The notes under the pieces were generated by a model, which did no database searches, was not told the DNA's origin, and saw nothing but the letters and a program-made list of their open reading frames with translations. A stretch of 64,000 nt of DNA, taken from the NCBI GenBank assembly GCA_041392165.1, contig JAWKMN010000002.1:124001-188000 (forward strand). The letters are read 5' to 3'. Source of the DNA: Arenibacter sp041392165. Its GTDB lineage: Bacteria; Bacteroidota; Bacteroidia; Flavobacteriales; Flavobacteriaceae. Both the position numbers and the translations under genes were made by a program. Each line of letters opens with the position of its first letter. Positions within the stretch are counted from its first letter, which is position 1. Shown in pieces: positions 1-8,315 of this stretch.

Positions 1-807
1 TGGAATACGATCAGAACTCTGGTAGAAAACGGGGTGGAAGAGCTTAATATAGCTTCCAATTCCAATATCTGGGGAGAGAGCCCCGGAATTTTACAAGGGA
101 CTATTTTTCGTGCCAATTATTATTTGATAGGCCATACCGATCTTAGTGGAAGATTTGAAGCTTGGAAAAATGCAGACCCGGAGTTGAGGTCCGAATTCAT
201 AATTGAAACGATGGACAGGCGAATTGCTGGACAGGAAGATGTATCCATAGTTGATAGCGAAGGGCAAACGGTTGTTTTAGAGGCCGGTAAACGAGCCCCG
301 GGTACCGATTTTAGATGGAGGGGGCCTTCTTCCTGGCCTGCAACCAACGGGGGCTGGTACGGATCCCTGTACATGCCCATACGTACAGAGTCCATATGGC
401 TTAACGGGGGAATTGGGGAAATTAACCATATGAGGCCTGCAGAAATGGATATGTATCGGGCAGAGGCTTTATTACGTGCCAGTGAACCGGCAGTGGATGC
501 AACTGCAGTGGAACTTATTAATAAAACCCGAGTAGGCAGGGGAGGTTTGGCTCCAATAACCGTTTCGGATACCTTTAATGACGTATGGAATGCCATGCGC
601 TACGAATTTGATATAGAAACTACGGTTTCTGCGGCAGGATTGCATTACTACCACAAAAGGGGATTGGGGAATTACCGTGGTTTGGATTACGGAGGACTTA
701 TAAAGGGTAGTCCCCTTCAGTTTCCGATACCCGCCGAGGAATTGGACCTATTGGAACTACCTTATTATACCTTTGGTGGTGTAGGGGGCGAAAGTTCAGC
801 GCCTTAG
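1..807 (+). CDS. RagB/SusD family outer-membrane lipoprotein, C-terminal part (5' end outside window)
   Basis: The reading frame is open from base 1, so this is the 3' part of a longer gene. The last ~270 residues have the SusD C-terminal pattern: a Tyr-Arg-Ala-Glu-Ala-Leu helix followed by an Asn-Lys-Thr-Arg helix (loading of TPR-like helices), and the terminal motif with Phe-Pro-Ile-Pro-Ala-Glu-Glu before the last strand. SusD proteins sit on the outer face of the outer membrane and form the lid of a SusC TonB-dependent glycan porter. The signal peptide, lipobox and the partner susC would lie upstream of the window. Downstream genes (SGNH hydrolase, alpha/beta-hydrolase) fit a polysaccharide utilisation locus. 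Substrate cannot be read from this fragment. Confidence 0.85.
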   Translation, partial: WNTIRTLVENGVEELNIASNSNIWGESPGILQGTIFRANYYLIGHTDLSGRFEAWKNADPELRSEFIIETMDRRIAGQEDVSIVDSEGQTVVLEAGKRAPGTDFRWRGPSSWPATNGGWYGSLYMPIRTESIWLNGGIGEINHMRPAEMDMYRAEALLRASEPAVDATAVELINKTRVGRGGLAPITVSDTFNDVWNAMRYEFDIETTVSAAGLHYYHKRGLGNYRGLDYGGLIKGSPLQFPIPAEELDLLELPYYTFGGVGGESSAP

Positions 808-985
808 CAGGTAGATGAAATTAATAGATCCTGCGCGTTACGGTGGCAGGAAATAGTAATTTGGACTTATCGGGCATGGCACTTTTAGGTATTGACTACA
901 TACATAAAAAGTGCCATGTTCCATTAAGGGAAATATGTATTATAAAAAACGGGCAGGCGGTAAGCTATGCTATAACAACTGGATA

Positions 986-1702
986 ATGAATAATTTTAAA
1001 TTCTGTAATTGTGCATATAAGTGCCTTTTTTTCTTGATATTCTTTGTTGTGGTTCAACCGGGCCACAGTCAGGATAATTCTGAAAACGCCATATTATGGG
1101 CGCAACAGGCCCAGAACAATCGTTTTAAGGATGAAGTGGTACGTACCGTTCGTGCAAATGATTCTATTTGGGACGAATCTAAAGAAACCATTGTATTTGT
1201 AGGGAGCTCCAGTATAAAACTATGGGGGAACTTACGAGAAATGTTTCCGGGGAATCAGGTTTTGAATGCGGGGTTTGGAGGCTCGCAAGCATCCGACCTT
1301 TTGATTTTTTTGGATTCCCTTGTTCTAAAATATAATCCAAAACAGGTATTTATATACGAAGGGGATAACGATGTGGCGTCAGGGAAGCCTACCAAAGAGA
1401 TCGTTGGGAACATGATGGAAATTATAAAAAGAATAGGGGATCACGATCCGGCTACCGAAATAGTATTGATTTCTGCAAAACCTAGTATTGCCCGTTGGGA
1501 CTTTAAAAGGGAGTACAAACGTCTTAACCGCCGCTTAAAGCGACTTAGTAAAAAAGGGAGCTCCATTTACTATGCCGATGTTTGGAAGCCTATGATGCAC
1601 AAAGGTGTCTTGAAAAAGGACGTCTTTTTAAAAGATGACCTGCATATGAATGCAAAGGGGTATGAGATTTGGCATGAGGTGTTGACCCATTATATCAAGT
1701 GA
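986..1702 (+). CDS. Secreted SGNH/GDSL-type hydrolase (esterase or deacetylase)
   Basis: Predicted exported protein of 238 residues. The ATG at 986 is preferred over an in-frame ATG at 911 because it puts a hydrophobic signal segment (residues ~11-25, ending His-Ser-Gln) at the N-terminus. SGNH blocks are visible: Gly-Ser-Ser-Ser near residues 73-76 (nucleophile Ser), a Gly in Asn-Ala-Gly-Phe-Gly near 95, Gly-Asp-Asn-Asp near 127-130, and Asp-Asp-Leu-His near 217-220 (catalytic Asp/His). Family members in polysaccharide loci remove acetyl or other acyl groups from glycans. It lies just after the SusD gene and before a large alpha/beta-hydrolase, so it is probably a glycan esterase, but the substrate is not visible. 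Confidence 0.8.
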   Translation: MNNFKFCNCAYKCLFFLIFFVVVQPGHSQDNSENAILWAQQAQNNRFKDEVVRTVRANDSIWDESKETIVFVGSSSIKLWGNLREMFPGNQVLNAGFGGSQASDLLIFLDSLVLKYNPKQVFIYEGDNDVASGKPTKEIVGNMMEIIKRIGDHDPATEIVLISAKPSIARWDFKREYKRLNRRLKRLSKKGSSIYYADVWKPMMHKGVLKKDVFLKDDLHMNAKGYEIWHEVLTHYIK

Positions 1703-2005
1703 TCTTAGGGAGCCCCAACCGTTGTTTTATTGTATATGGACTTACTGTTTTAGGGAATGGGCAGCAGCGGGTAAGCCGTAATGTAATGGTCCTGAAAGTT
1801 GTTTTTTTATTTTTTTGTTATCACCCTATTTTGCCTTTTAAACACTTATACTTGAAGACGGAATAGTAGAACGACGGTTTGTTTGTAAAAACGGTGAAGG
1901 GTATGCCCACATCAAATGCCAAAAACGGGCTTACCCATTAAAAAAACATTATTCCTTCAAAAAACAGGGATGTTTAAAGTTATTATTAATTTCAGATATA
2001 TTGCT

Positions 2006-4366
2006 ATGATTCCAAAGACAAAGAGAATAGGCTTCTGTTTGAGTTTTGTTGTGTTTTTAATGCTGGGTTTCTCAGGGGTGTTAAGTGCCCAGCAAATCAG
2101 CTATTTTGATGCGCCTTATGATCGTGGGTACGAGGCCGTAATGGAAGGGCGCATAAAAAAGGGGATAGACGCCTTTTTAACAAACTATACCAAAGAAGTG
2201 GTCCAGGAGCGGGAAACGTTCTGGAACCGTAATTTTTCATCGGTAGAGGCCTATGAGGCCTCTATAGCCCCTAACCGGGAACGGTTGCAAGAAATGATCG
2301 GTATCAGGGGACCGAGGGTACCTTCCAATTTGCAAATTAAAAGTAGGCCCGGCCATAAGACCATGATCTCTGAAACCGAAAAGTGCGCTATCTACGAAAT
2401 AGAATGGCAGGTAAAGGACGGTCTAGTTTCCGAAGGATTGTTGTTGCTTCCCAAAGGAAAGGTAAAAACATCCATAGTTGTAGTTCCCGATGCGGATGAA
2501 TTGGCGGAATCCTATGCCGGGATGGTCCCGGGAGGGCATGGACTCGCTTTGCGGCTTGCGGAAGAAGGTGCCCAGGTCATCGTGCCCATTTTAATAAATA
2601 GGGGAACGCAATTTTCTGGAAGCGATAACCTTACTTCCCATTTACCTTGGATGGGAAAGGGGGAAACGGCCTCTATTTGGACCAATATAACCCACCGGGA
2701 GTGGATCCATCGTCAAAGTTATATGATGGGACAACATATTATTGGGATGGAAGCGGAGAAAGTAATGTCGGCCATTGATTGGTTTAAACAATCCGAACCG
2801 GACCAGAAGGTAGGTCTTGTGGGATATGGGGAAGGAGGCTTGTTGGCTTTGTATACGGCTGCATTGGACACCCGTGTGGATGCGACTTGGGTGAGTGGTT
2901 ATTTTGGGCCTAGGGAAGAATTGTGGGAAGAACCGGCATATAGAAATGTATGGGGCCTGCTACGCGAATTTGGGGATGCCGAGATCGCCAGTTTGATCGC
3001 TCCCCGAAAATTGGTCATAGAGCCATCTCCCGGGCCCCACATAGAGGAACCTTTGACGCCCGCCGAAGGACAAATAGATCACGCCCTTTTTGGGAGACTG
3101 GGTACCCCGTCAAAAAAAGCGGTAAAGCAGGAGTTTGAACGTCTTTTGGGGCTATTGCCAAGTTCTGGACCGGTCCGCCCCGATTTTGTTTTGACCCCAA
3201 TGGCCGATCGGCAGGGTTCCGGAACTGCGATTTCCGCATTTGCCAAGTATTTGGGAATGAAAACGCCGTCCGCGATAAAAACCCCAAACCCCTTAAAGGA
3301 CGGAAGATCGGGCTTTTTGCCTCAGGACCGCCAAGGTAGGGTATTCCACAATATGCAGAAATATATACAGGATATGATTCCTGAGTCGGAACGCAAGCGT
3401 TATGGATTTTTAAAAGGGGATACTTCTTCCAAAACTACTTGGGAAAGGGATATGGAAGCGTATTCTGAAAAATTCTATTCCGAATTGGTAGGCAAGATAA
3501 ATACGCCCTTACTGCCCATGAACCCCAGAATACGCCAAGTTTATGATGAACCGGGATGGAAGGGCTATGAAGTGGTCCTGGATGTTTGGGACGGTGTCTT
3601 TTCCTGGGGCATCTTAGCGGTGCCAAATGATATTAAGAAAGGGGAACAAAGGCCTGTTGTGGTGTTACAGCATGGGATTAGGGGAGTGCCCTCTACCTCT
3701 ATTGAGAGTGAAAGTTATAAGGGGGTGGTCCCGGCATTGGCAAACAGGGGATTTGTGGTGTTTTCCCCTTTCAACCCGTATCAGTTCAATATTCGAAAGG
3801 CAAATGCCATAAAGGCGACCGCATTTTCGGTAATCATTCCCCAACACCAACAAATACTCAATTTTCTTAGTTCGTTGGATTATGTGGATGTGGACCGCAT
3901 TGCACTGTACGGTAAAAGTTTTGGGGGCAGGACCGCTTTAAGGATTCCCATAGTACTAAAACAATATCGTGCCGTTATCAGTTCGGCCTACTTTAATGAT
4001 TGGGTTCGCAAAACGGTGAGTACGGAATACAGGAATTCCTTTTTTTTCGAAAACTCGGGAGGCATTTACGAATGGAATATGGGCAATACCTTTACCCATG
4101 CCGAAATGGCATCATTGATCTGTCCGAGGCCTTTTATGGTAGAAAGCGGATATTATGACGGGGTGGCGGCACACGAAAGTGTGGCGTACGAATTTGCAAA
4201 GGTCGAACGCCTTTATGGTCGGATGGGAATCGGAAATCTGGCGGATTTGGAATTTTTCTGGGGCGGACATGATATAAACGGAGAGGGTACCTTTAGGTTC
4301 CTTCACGAGCATTTAAATTGGCCGGCTCCCATAAACCCTACAAAAGAGCAGCAGGTAAAAAAATAG
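2006..4366 (+). CDS. Secreted two-domain alpha/beta-hydrolase (dienelactone hydrolase / acetyl-esterase-like)
   Basis: About 786 residues from the ATG at 2006, which opens a clear signal peptide ending Leu-Ser-Ala-Gln; in-frame ATGs further upstream (1916, 1970) would bury it. Two alpha/beta-hydrolase domains follow each other. In the first, the nucleophile-elbow position near residue 275 reads Gly-Tyr-Gly-Glu-Gly, so the Ser is replaced by Gly and the domain is probably inactive. The second (about residues 520-780) has Gly-Lys-Ser-Phe-Gly with Ser ~638 and a late Gly-Gly-His, suitable for a Ser/Asp/His triad. Such enzymes in Bacteroidetes glycan loci are mostly carbohydrate esterases; methyl, acetyl or lactone substrates are all possible. 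The neighbouring SusD and SGNH genes support a glycan role. Confidence 0.75.
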   Translation: MIPKTKRIGFCLSFVVFLMLGFSGVLSAQQISYFDAPYDRGYEAVMEGRIKKGIDAFLTNYTKEVVQERETFWNRNFSSVEAYEASIAPNRERLQEMIGIRGPRVPSNLQIKSRPGHKTMISETEKCAIYEIEWQVKDGLVSEGLLLLPKGKVKTSIVVVPDADELAESYAGMVPGGHGLALRLAEEGAQVIVPILINRGTQFSGSDNLTSHLPWMGKGETASIWTNITHREWIHRQSYMMGQHIIGMEAEKVMSAIDWFKQSEPDQKVGLVGYGEGGLLALYTAALDTRVDATWVSGYFGPREELWEEPAYRNVWGLLREFGDAEIASLIAPRKLVIEPSPGPHIEEPLTPAEGQIDHALFGRLGTPSKKAVKQEFERLLGLLPSSGPVRPDFVLTPMADRQGSGTAISAFAKYLGMKTPSAIKTPNPLKDGRSGFLPQDRQGRVFHNMQKYIQDMIPESERKRYGFLKGDTSSKTTWERDMEAYSEKFYSELVGKINTPLLPMNPRIRQVYDEPGWKGYEVVLDVWDGVFSWGILAVPNDIKKGEQRPVVVLQHGIRGVPSTSIESESYKGVVPALANRGFVVFSPFNPYQFNIRKANAIKATAFSVIIPQHQQILNFLSSLDYVDVDRIALYGKSFGGRTALRIPIVLKQYRAVISSAYFNDWVRKTVSTEYRNSFFFENSGGIYEWNMGNTFTHAEMASLICPRPFMVESGYYDGVAAHESVAYEFAKVERLYGRMGIGNLADLEFFWGGHDINGEGTFRFLHEHLNWPAPINPTKEQQVKK

Positions 4367-4488
4367 ATTAAATGCCGGAAGTAGGTAGGTAGGTCTGCCG
4401 CCAGGAAAGGTCGTTCCGTCCAATGTTTAAAAAGAAGGTGTAAATTACTTTAAAACCTCCCGTTGGGGACAGAAGTCAAGCGTTACTT

Positions 4489-5712
4489 ATGAAAATTAAA
4501 GAACTTATAAAATCTTTGGGCCCGGGGTTTATAATCGCCTCTGTCGTATTGGGTCCTGGCAGTATAGCTGTGGCTTCCAGTGTGGGGTCCGAAAGGGGGT
4601 ATTCGTTTTTATGGGTCATTGTAGTGGCGGCGATCTGTATGATGATGTACACCTCCATGGCCGTAAGGTTCGGAATTGTGAACCAGGAATCCATTCTGCA
4701 GACTATTGCCAATAGGTATGGTCGTTGGTTTGCCGTAGTTATCGGTATCTCCTCTTTTATTTCGGCCTCCTGTTTTCAGTTTGGCAATAACCTGGGGATT
4801 GGGATCGGAATGGAAGGGATTACGGGGATAGACGAGCGTATTTGGCCTATTGTTTTTACGGTCTTGGCCATCGTATTGCTCTTTTGGGCAAAGAACCTGT
4901 ATAAGGTACTGGAGAAATTGATGATGTTTTTGGTGATGATCATGATCACGGCTTTTTTTGTCAATCTGTTGCTGACCAAACCGGATATGGTGGAAGTGGC
5001 CAAGGGGTTTTCGCCCCTGTCCTTTACATTGGAGGACATGGATATCATATCGGCCTTGGTAGCGACGACTTTTGCCATCAACGGTGCCATATACCAAGCC
5101 TATCTGGTAAAGGACAAAGGCTGGAAAATCGGCCATTTGCAAAAGGGGGTCAATGAAAGTAATATGGGGGTGTTTTTTTTGGCCCTTATATCCATACTGA
5201 TTATCATCACTTCTGCCGCGGCTTTACATCCTCAGGGGATCAGTGTAAAATCGGCAGCCGATATGGCCATACAGCTCGAGGCGCTTTTTGGTAGTTATGC
5301 CAAGGTTATTTTTAGCCTTGGATTGTGTGCCGCTGCATTTTCCTCCCTTATGGTGAATGCCGTAATAGGTGGCGGACTCTTGTCCGATGGATTAGGGATG
5401 GGCCGTTCTATGAACCAAAGGATGCCAAAAGTGTTTACTGCGGTCATCTTGGTCCTAGGAATGTTGGTGGCCGTATTTTTTCGGGGAGACGTTATATACG
5501 CCTTGATCTTGGCACAGGCATCCACTATTCTGGCCGTTCCCTTTATTGCAGGCGGAATGTACCTGGTTTTGAACAATCGAAAGATTATGGGCAAGTTTCG
5601 GAATACAAAGAAGCAAAATGCACTGGCACTTTTCGGATTGGTGCTGATTGTGGTAATCGTTTATTTCCTGGTATCCAAGCTAAGCACTTTGATTGGGTCT
5701 ATCAACAGTTGA
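4489..5712 (+). CDS. Nramp-related integral membrane transporter without canonical metal-binding motif
   Basis: A 407-residue polytopic protein with about eleven hydrophobic segments. The start Gly-Pro-Gly-Phe and overall pattern match the Nramp (MntH/SLC11) family. Two metal-site motifs are altered: the TM1 Asp-Pro-Gly-Asn is Gly-Pro-Gly-Ser at residues 22-25, and the TM6 Met-Pro-x-Asn region reads Phe-Ala-Ile-Asn at 195-198. In characterised Nramps the TM1 Asp and Asn and the TM6 Met bind the transition metal, so Mn/Fe transport is unlikely here. It sits between a glycan esterase and two sugar-acid type enzymes, with a ~140 bp gap to the next gene. I infer a transporter of an organic substrate or of a hard ion such as Mg, but this is not shown. 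Confidence 0.8.
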   Translation: MKIKELIKSLGPGFIIASVVLGPGSIAVASSVGSERGYSFLWVIVVAAICMMMYTSMAVRFGIVNQESILQTIANRYGRWFAVVIGISSFISASCFQFGNNLGIGIGMEGITGIDERIWPIVFTVLAIVLLFWAKNLYKVLEKLMMFLVMIMITAFFVNLLLTKPDMVEVAKGFSPLSFTLEDMDIISALVATTFAINGAIYQAYLVKDKGWKIGHLQKGVNESNMGVFFLALISILIIITSAAALHPQGISVKSAADMAIQLEALFGSYAKVIFSLGLCAAAFSSLMVNAVIGGGLLSDGLGMGRSMNQRMPKVFTAVILVLGMLVAVFFRGDVIYALILAQASTILAVPFIAGGMYLVLNNRKIMGKFRNTKKQNALALFGLVLIVVIVYFLVSKLSTLIGSINS

Positions 5713-5854
5713 GCGGTATGGGTTAAGATATACATAGGAGCTTTGTGGAAGGAATTGGGGGTATTTTTGCGGGGAGGTGGGTTCCGCTTGGTCTCCAAGT
5801 TAGGGAAAGCAGTGAAAATTTATAAACAAATCAGATTAAAAAATAAGAATTATT

Positions 5855-6892
5855 ATGAATGAGTATCCGGAAAAAATAGTGGACGAAAAGGAGCTGGAGG
5901 CCTTATTGTCTCGGCCAACCAGCGCTACTGTTGATATGTTCAAAAAAATGGATGGCGATATCATTTTCCTTGGTATCGCCGGGAAGATCGGGCCTTCCCT
6001 TGCACATATGGCCAAAAGGGCCTCCGAAATGGCAGGGGTCTCCAAAAGGATCATCGGTGTCTCTCGCTTTAGCGATCAAGAGGAACGGGCGTATATAGAA
6101 AGCTTGGGGATAGAGACCATTAAGGGAAATTTGTTGGATGAAGCCTTTTTGGCCAGTCTTCCAAAGGTCAAGAACGTTTTCTTTTTGGCAGGGATGAAGT
6201 TTGGATCGGAGGACAACCTTTCCCTTACCTGGGCCATGAACTCGTTTTTGCCAGGTTTGGTAGCCCAACATTTCAAGGATTCCAGAATAGTAGCCTATTC
6301 TACTGGATGTGTTTATCCTTTGGTACAAATAGGGTCCGGCGGCTCTGAAGAAATTGATAGGCCGGAGGCCGTTGGGGAATATGCCCAATCCTGTTTGGGA
6401 AGGGAAAGAATGTTCGAATACGGTAGTAAGGCCAATAATACCCCTGTGGTATTGATACGATTGAATTACGCGGTAGAACCCCGCTATGGGGTTATAGTGG
6501 ACATTGCTACTAAAGTAAGGGCCGGCAGACCGGTAGACCTTACGATGGGGTATTTTAATGCTATCTGGCAGGGAGATGCCAATGATATGGTCTTGCGTTC
6601 CTTGGAACACACTTCCGTTCCCGCTAATATTATCAATATTACGGGAAAGGAAACCCTTTCCGTGCGCAAGGTGGTCGAGAAGTTGGCGCATCTTTTTGGA
6701 GTGGTCCCCTGTGTAGAGGGAGAAGAGGCCCATACCGCACTTTTGAGCAATCCCGATAAGTCTTACGAACTGTTCGGTACTCCGGAAGTAGCTATTGACA
6801 GGGTAATCGAATGGACCGCCCATTGGATGGAGGCCGAGAAGAAAACACTTGGGAAACCCACTCATTTTGAGGTTCGGGACGGGAAGTATTGA
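5855..6892 (+). CDS. NAD(P)-dependent epimerase/dehydratase-fold oxidoreductase, atypical active site
   Basis: 345 residues of extended-SDR type. A Rossmann glycine motif, Gly-Ile-Ala-Gly-Lys-Ile-Gly, is at ~40-46, and a Ser-Thr-Gly segment at ~149-151 is where the catalytic Ser/Thr lies in the family. The usual Tyr-x-x-x-Lys is not present: the aligned segment reads Tyr-Ala-Gln-Ser-Cys at ~176-180, so the catalytic Lys is missing. A 35-residue N-terminal extension precedes the Rossmann fold. The gene lies between the Nramp-like transporter and the DapA-family gene, all on the same strand with ~115-140 bp gaps, so it probably acts on the same substrate. Reaction and substrate are not known to me; NAD binding is the only firm part. 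Confidence 0.75.
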   Translation: MNEYPEKIVDEKELEALLSRPTSATVDMFKKMDGDIIFLGIAGKIGPSLAHMAKRASEMAGVSKRIIGVSRFSDQEERAYIESLGIETIKGNLLDEAFLASLPKVKNVFFLAGMKFGSEDNLSLTWAMNSFLPGLVAQHFKDSRIVAYSTGCVYPLVQIGSGGSEEIDRPEAVGEYAQSCLGRERMFEYGSKANNTPVVLIRLNYAVEPRYGVIVDIATKVRAGRPVDLTMGYFNAIWQGDANDMVLRSLEHTSVPANIINITGKETLSVRKVVEKLAHLFGVVPCVEGEEAHTALLSNPDKSYELFGTPEVAIDRVIEWTAHWMEAEKKTLGKPTHFEVRDGKY

Positions 6893-7007
6893 ACCGTTCC
6901 ATAAGCTAAGAAAAAAGACCAATTTGTATTTTCAACTTAATGATAAGGGAGCGCCAACCTGTGTAGGTCGCTTCTACATATAGTATTAACCAAAGGATAA
7001 AAAAATT

Positions 7008-8075
7008 ATGCATTATACGGAATTACCAAAAGATGTTTTAGGGGCCCTTCAAAGAGGGGTAGTCATACCTGCCCTACCGTTAGCGCTGAATAAGGAGCGA
7101 AAACTGGACGAACGTAGACAACGTGCCTTAATGCGGTACTATTTGGATGCCGGGGCCGGAGGTGTGGCGGTGGCCGTACATTCCACACAGTTTGAGATAC
7201 GTGAACCGGAATTTAACCTGTTCGAGCCCATCTTAGGGATTGCCAAAGAGGAATTTGATGCCTTTACCGATCGTACAGGAAAGCAGACGATCCGAATTGC
7301 GGGAATTATAGGAAAAACCAAGCAGGCACTTGGTGAAGTGGAATTGGCAATAGCTAATGGCTACCATGCCGCCCTGTTGAGCCTTGGAGCATTTAAGGAG
7401 GCGTCCAACGAAGAAATTTTGGAGCATTGTAAGGCTGTGGCCGAGAAAATCCCGGTTATTGGGTTTTATCTGCAACCCGCTGTGGGCGGAAGAAAACTGG
7501 ATGTGGATTTTTGGAGGGCCTTTGCCAATATAAAAAATGTGATCGCCATAAAGATGGCCCCCTTTAATCGTTATCAGACCTTGGATGTGGTCCGTGGGGT
7601 TGCCGAGTCCGATAGGGCCCAGGAAATTACGCTCTATACGGGGAACGATGATAATATTCTATTGGATCTATTGTCCGAATACCACATTGCGGTTGGCGAT
7701 AAAATCGTTAAAAAACAGATCGTAGGTGGGTTGTTGGGGCACTGGGCCGTGTGGACCCATGCCGCTGTAAAGCTTTTGGAGGAAGTACATAGTGGCCAAT
7801 ACGATCGCGAAGTACAAAAAAGCATGACCAAGGCTATTCGGATTACGGATACGAATGCCGCTTTTTTTGATGCCGCCAATAATTTTGCCGGGTGTATTCC
7901 GGGAATCCACGAGGTTTTAAGACGTCAGGGTTTATTGGAAGGCATATGGACCTTAAATGAAAATGAAGTGTTGTCCCCGGGCCAAAAAGAGGAAATAGAC
8001 AGGGTCTATAAGGCGTATCCCGATTTAAATGACGATGCTTTTGTCAAGGCGAATCTAGAAAGATGGTTGTCCTAA
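7008..8075 (+). CDS. Dihydrodipicolinate synthase (DapA/NanA) family aldolase or dehydratase
   Basis: 355 residues, longer than the ~290-310 of DapA or NanA. The TIM-barrel catalytic pieces are visible: Schiff-base Lys ~182 in Ile-Ala-Ile-Lys-Met, the proton-relay Tyr ~154 in Ile-Gly-Phe-Tyr-Leu, and a Thr-Gly-Asn-Asp-Asp loop after the Lys. The usual Gly-Thr-Thr-Gly-Glu loop is changed to a Val-His-Ser-Thr-Gln segment near residues 55-60, which argues against lysine biosynthesis and for a different oxo-acid. Related enzymes include 2-keto-3-deoxy-sugar-acid aldolases and dehydratases. Together with the upstream dehydrogenase and transporter it looks like a catabolic module for a sugar acid. 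Exact reaction is an inference. Confidence 0.82.
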   Translation: MHYTELPKDVLGALQRGVVIPALPLALNKERKLDERRQRALMRYYLDAGAGGVAVAVHSTQFEIREPEFNLFEPILGIAKEEFDAFTDRTGKQTIRIAGIIGKTKQALGEVELAIANGYHAALLSLGAFKEASNEEILEHCKAVAEKIPVIGFYLQPAVGGRKLDVDFWRAFANIKNVIAIKMAPFNRYQTLDVVRGVAESDRAQEITLYTGNDDNILLDLLSEYHIAVGDKIVKKQIVGGLLGHWAVWTHAAVKLLEEVHSGQYDREVQKSMTKAIRITDTNAAFFDAANNFAGCIPGIHEVLRRQGLLEGIWTLNENEVLSPGQKEEIDRVYKAYPDLNDDAFVKANLERWLS

Positions 8076-8315
8076 GATAGGATTATAAGGTTATTCCTCA
8101 CTTTTTTCGGCAATTGTGGGAATGGTGGTCCTACCCGCTAGTTCAAATCAAGGTTTGGTCAAAATCCGGTATGGGTATCGTTTCTGTATCAAGGTACTTT
8201 ATCCTGTATTTTTAGTACGGGACGTTCGGTAATGCCCAATGTTTTGTGGTAAAAGGAAAGTGGTGCGATGGGAACAGGGATGCCTTTAGTATTAAAAAAC
8301 AGAAACACAACACTT

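Noticed and set aside
120..596. Long minus-strand open frame inside the SusD gene
   Set aside because: It mirrors the coding strand, has no domain and no start context; a shadow frame.
4381..4400. GTAG/GTAG tandem micro-repeat
   Set aside because: Only three to four units in a short gap; no evidence for a functional role.
5903..6922. 339-codon minus-strand frame opposite the SDR-type gene
   Set aside because: Composition follows the opposite gene, without any family motif; the + strand gene has a clear Rossmann motif.
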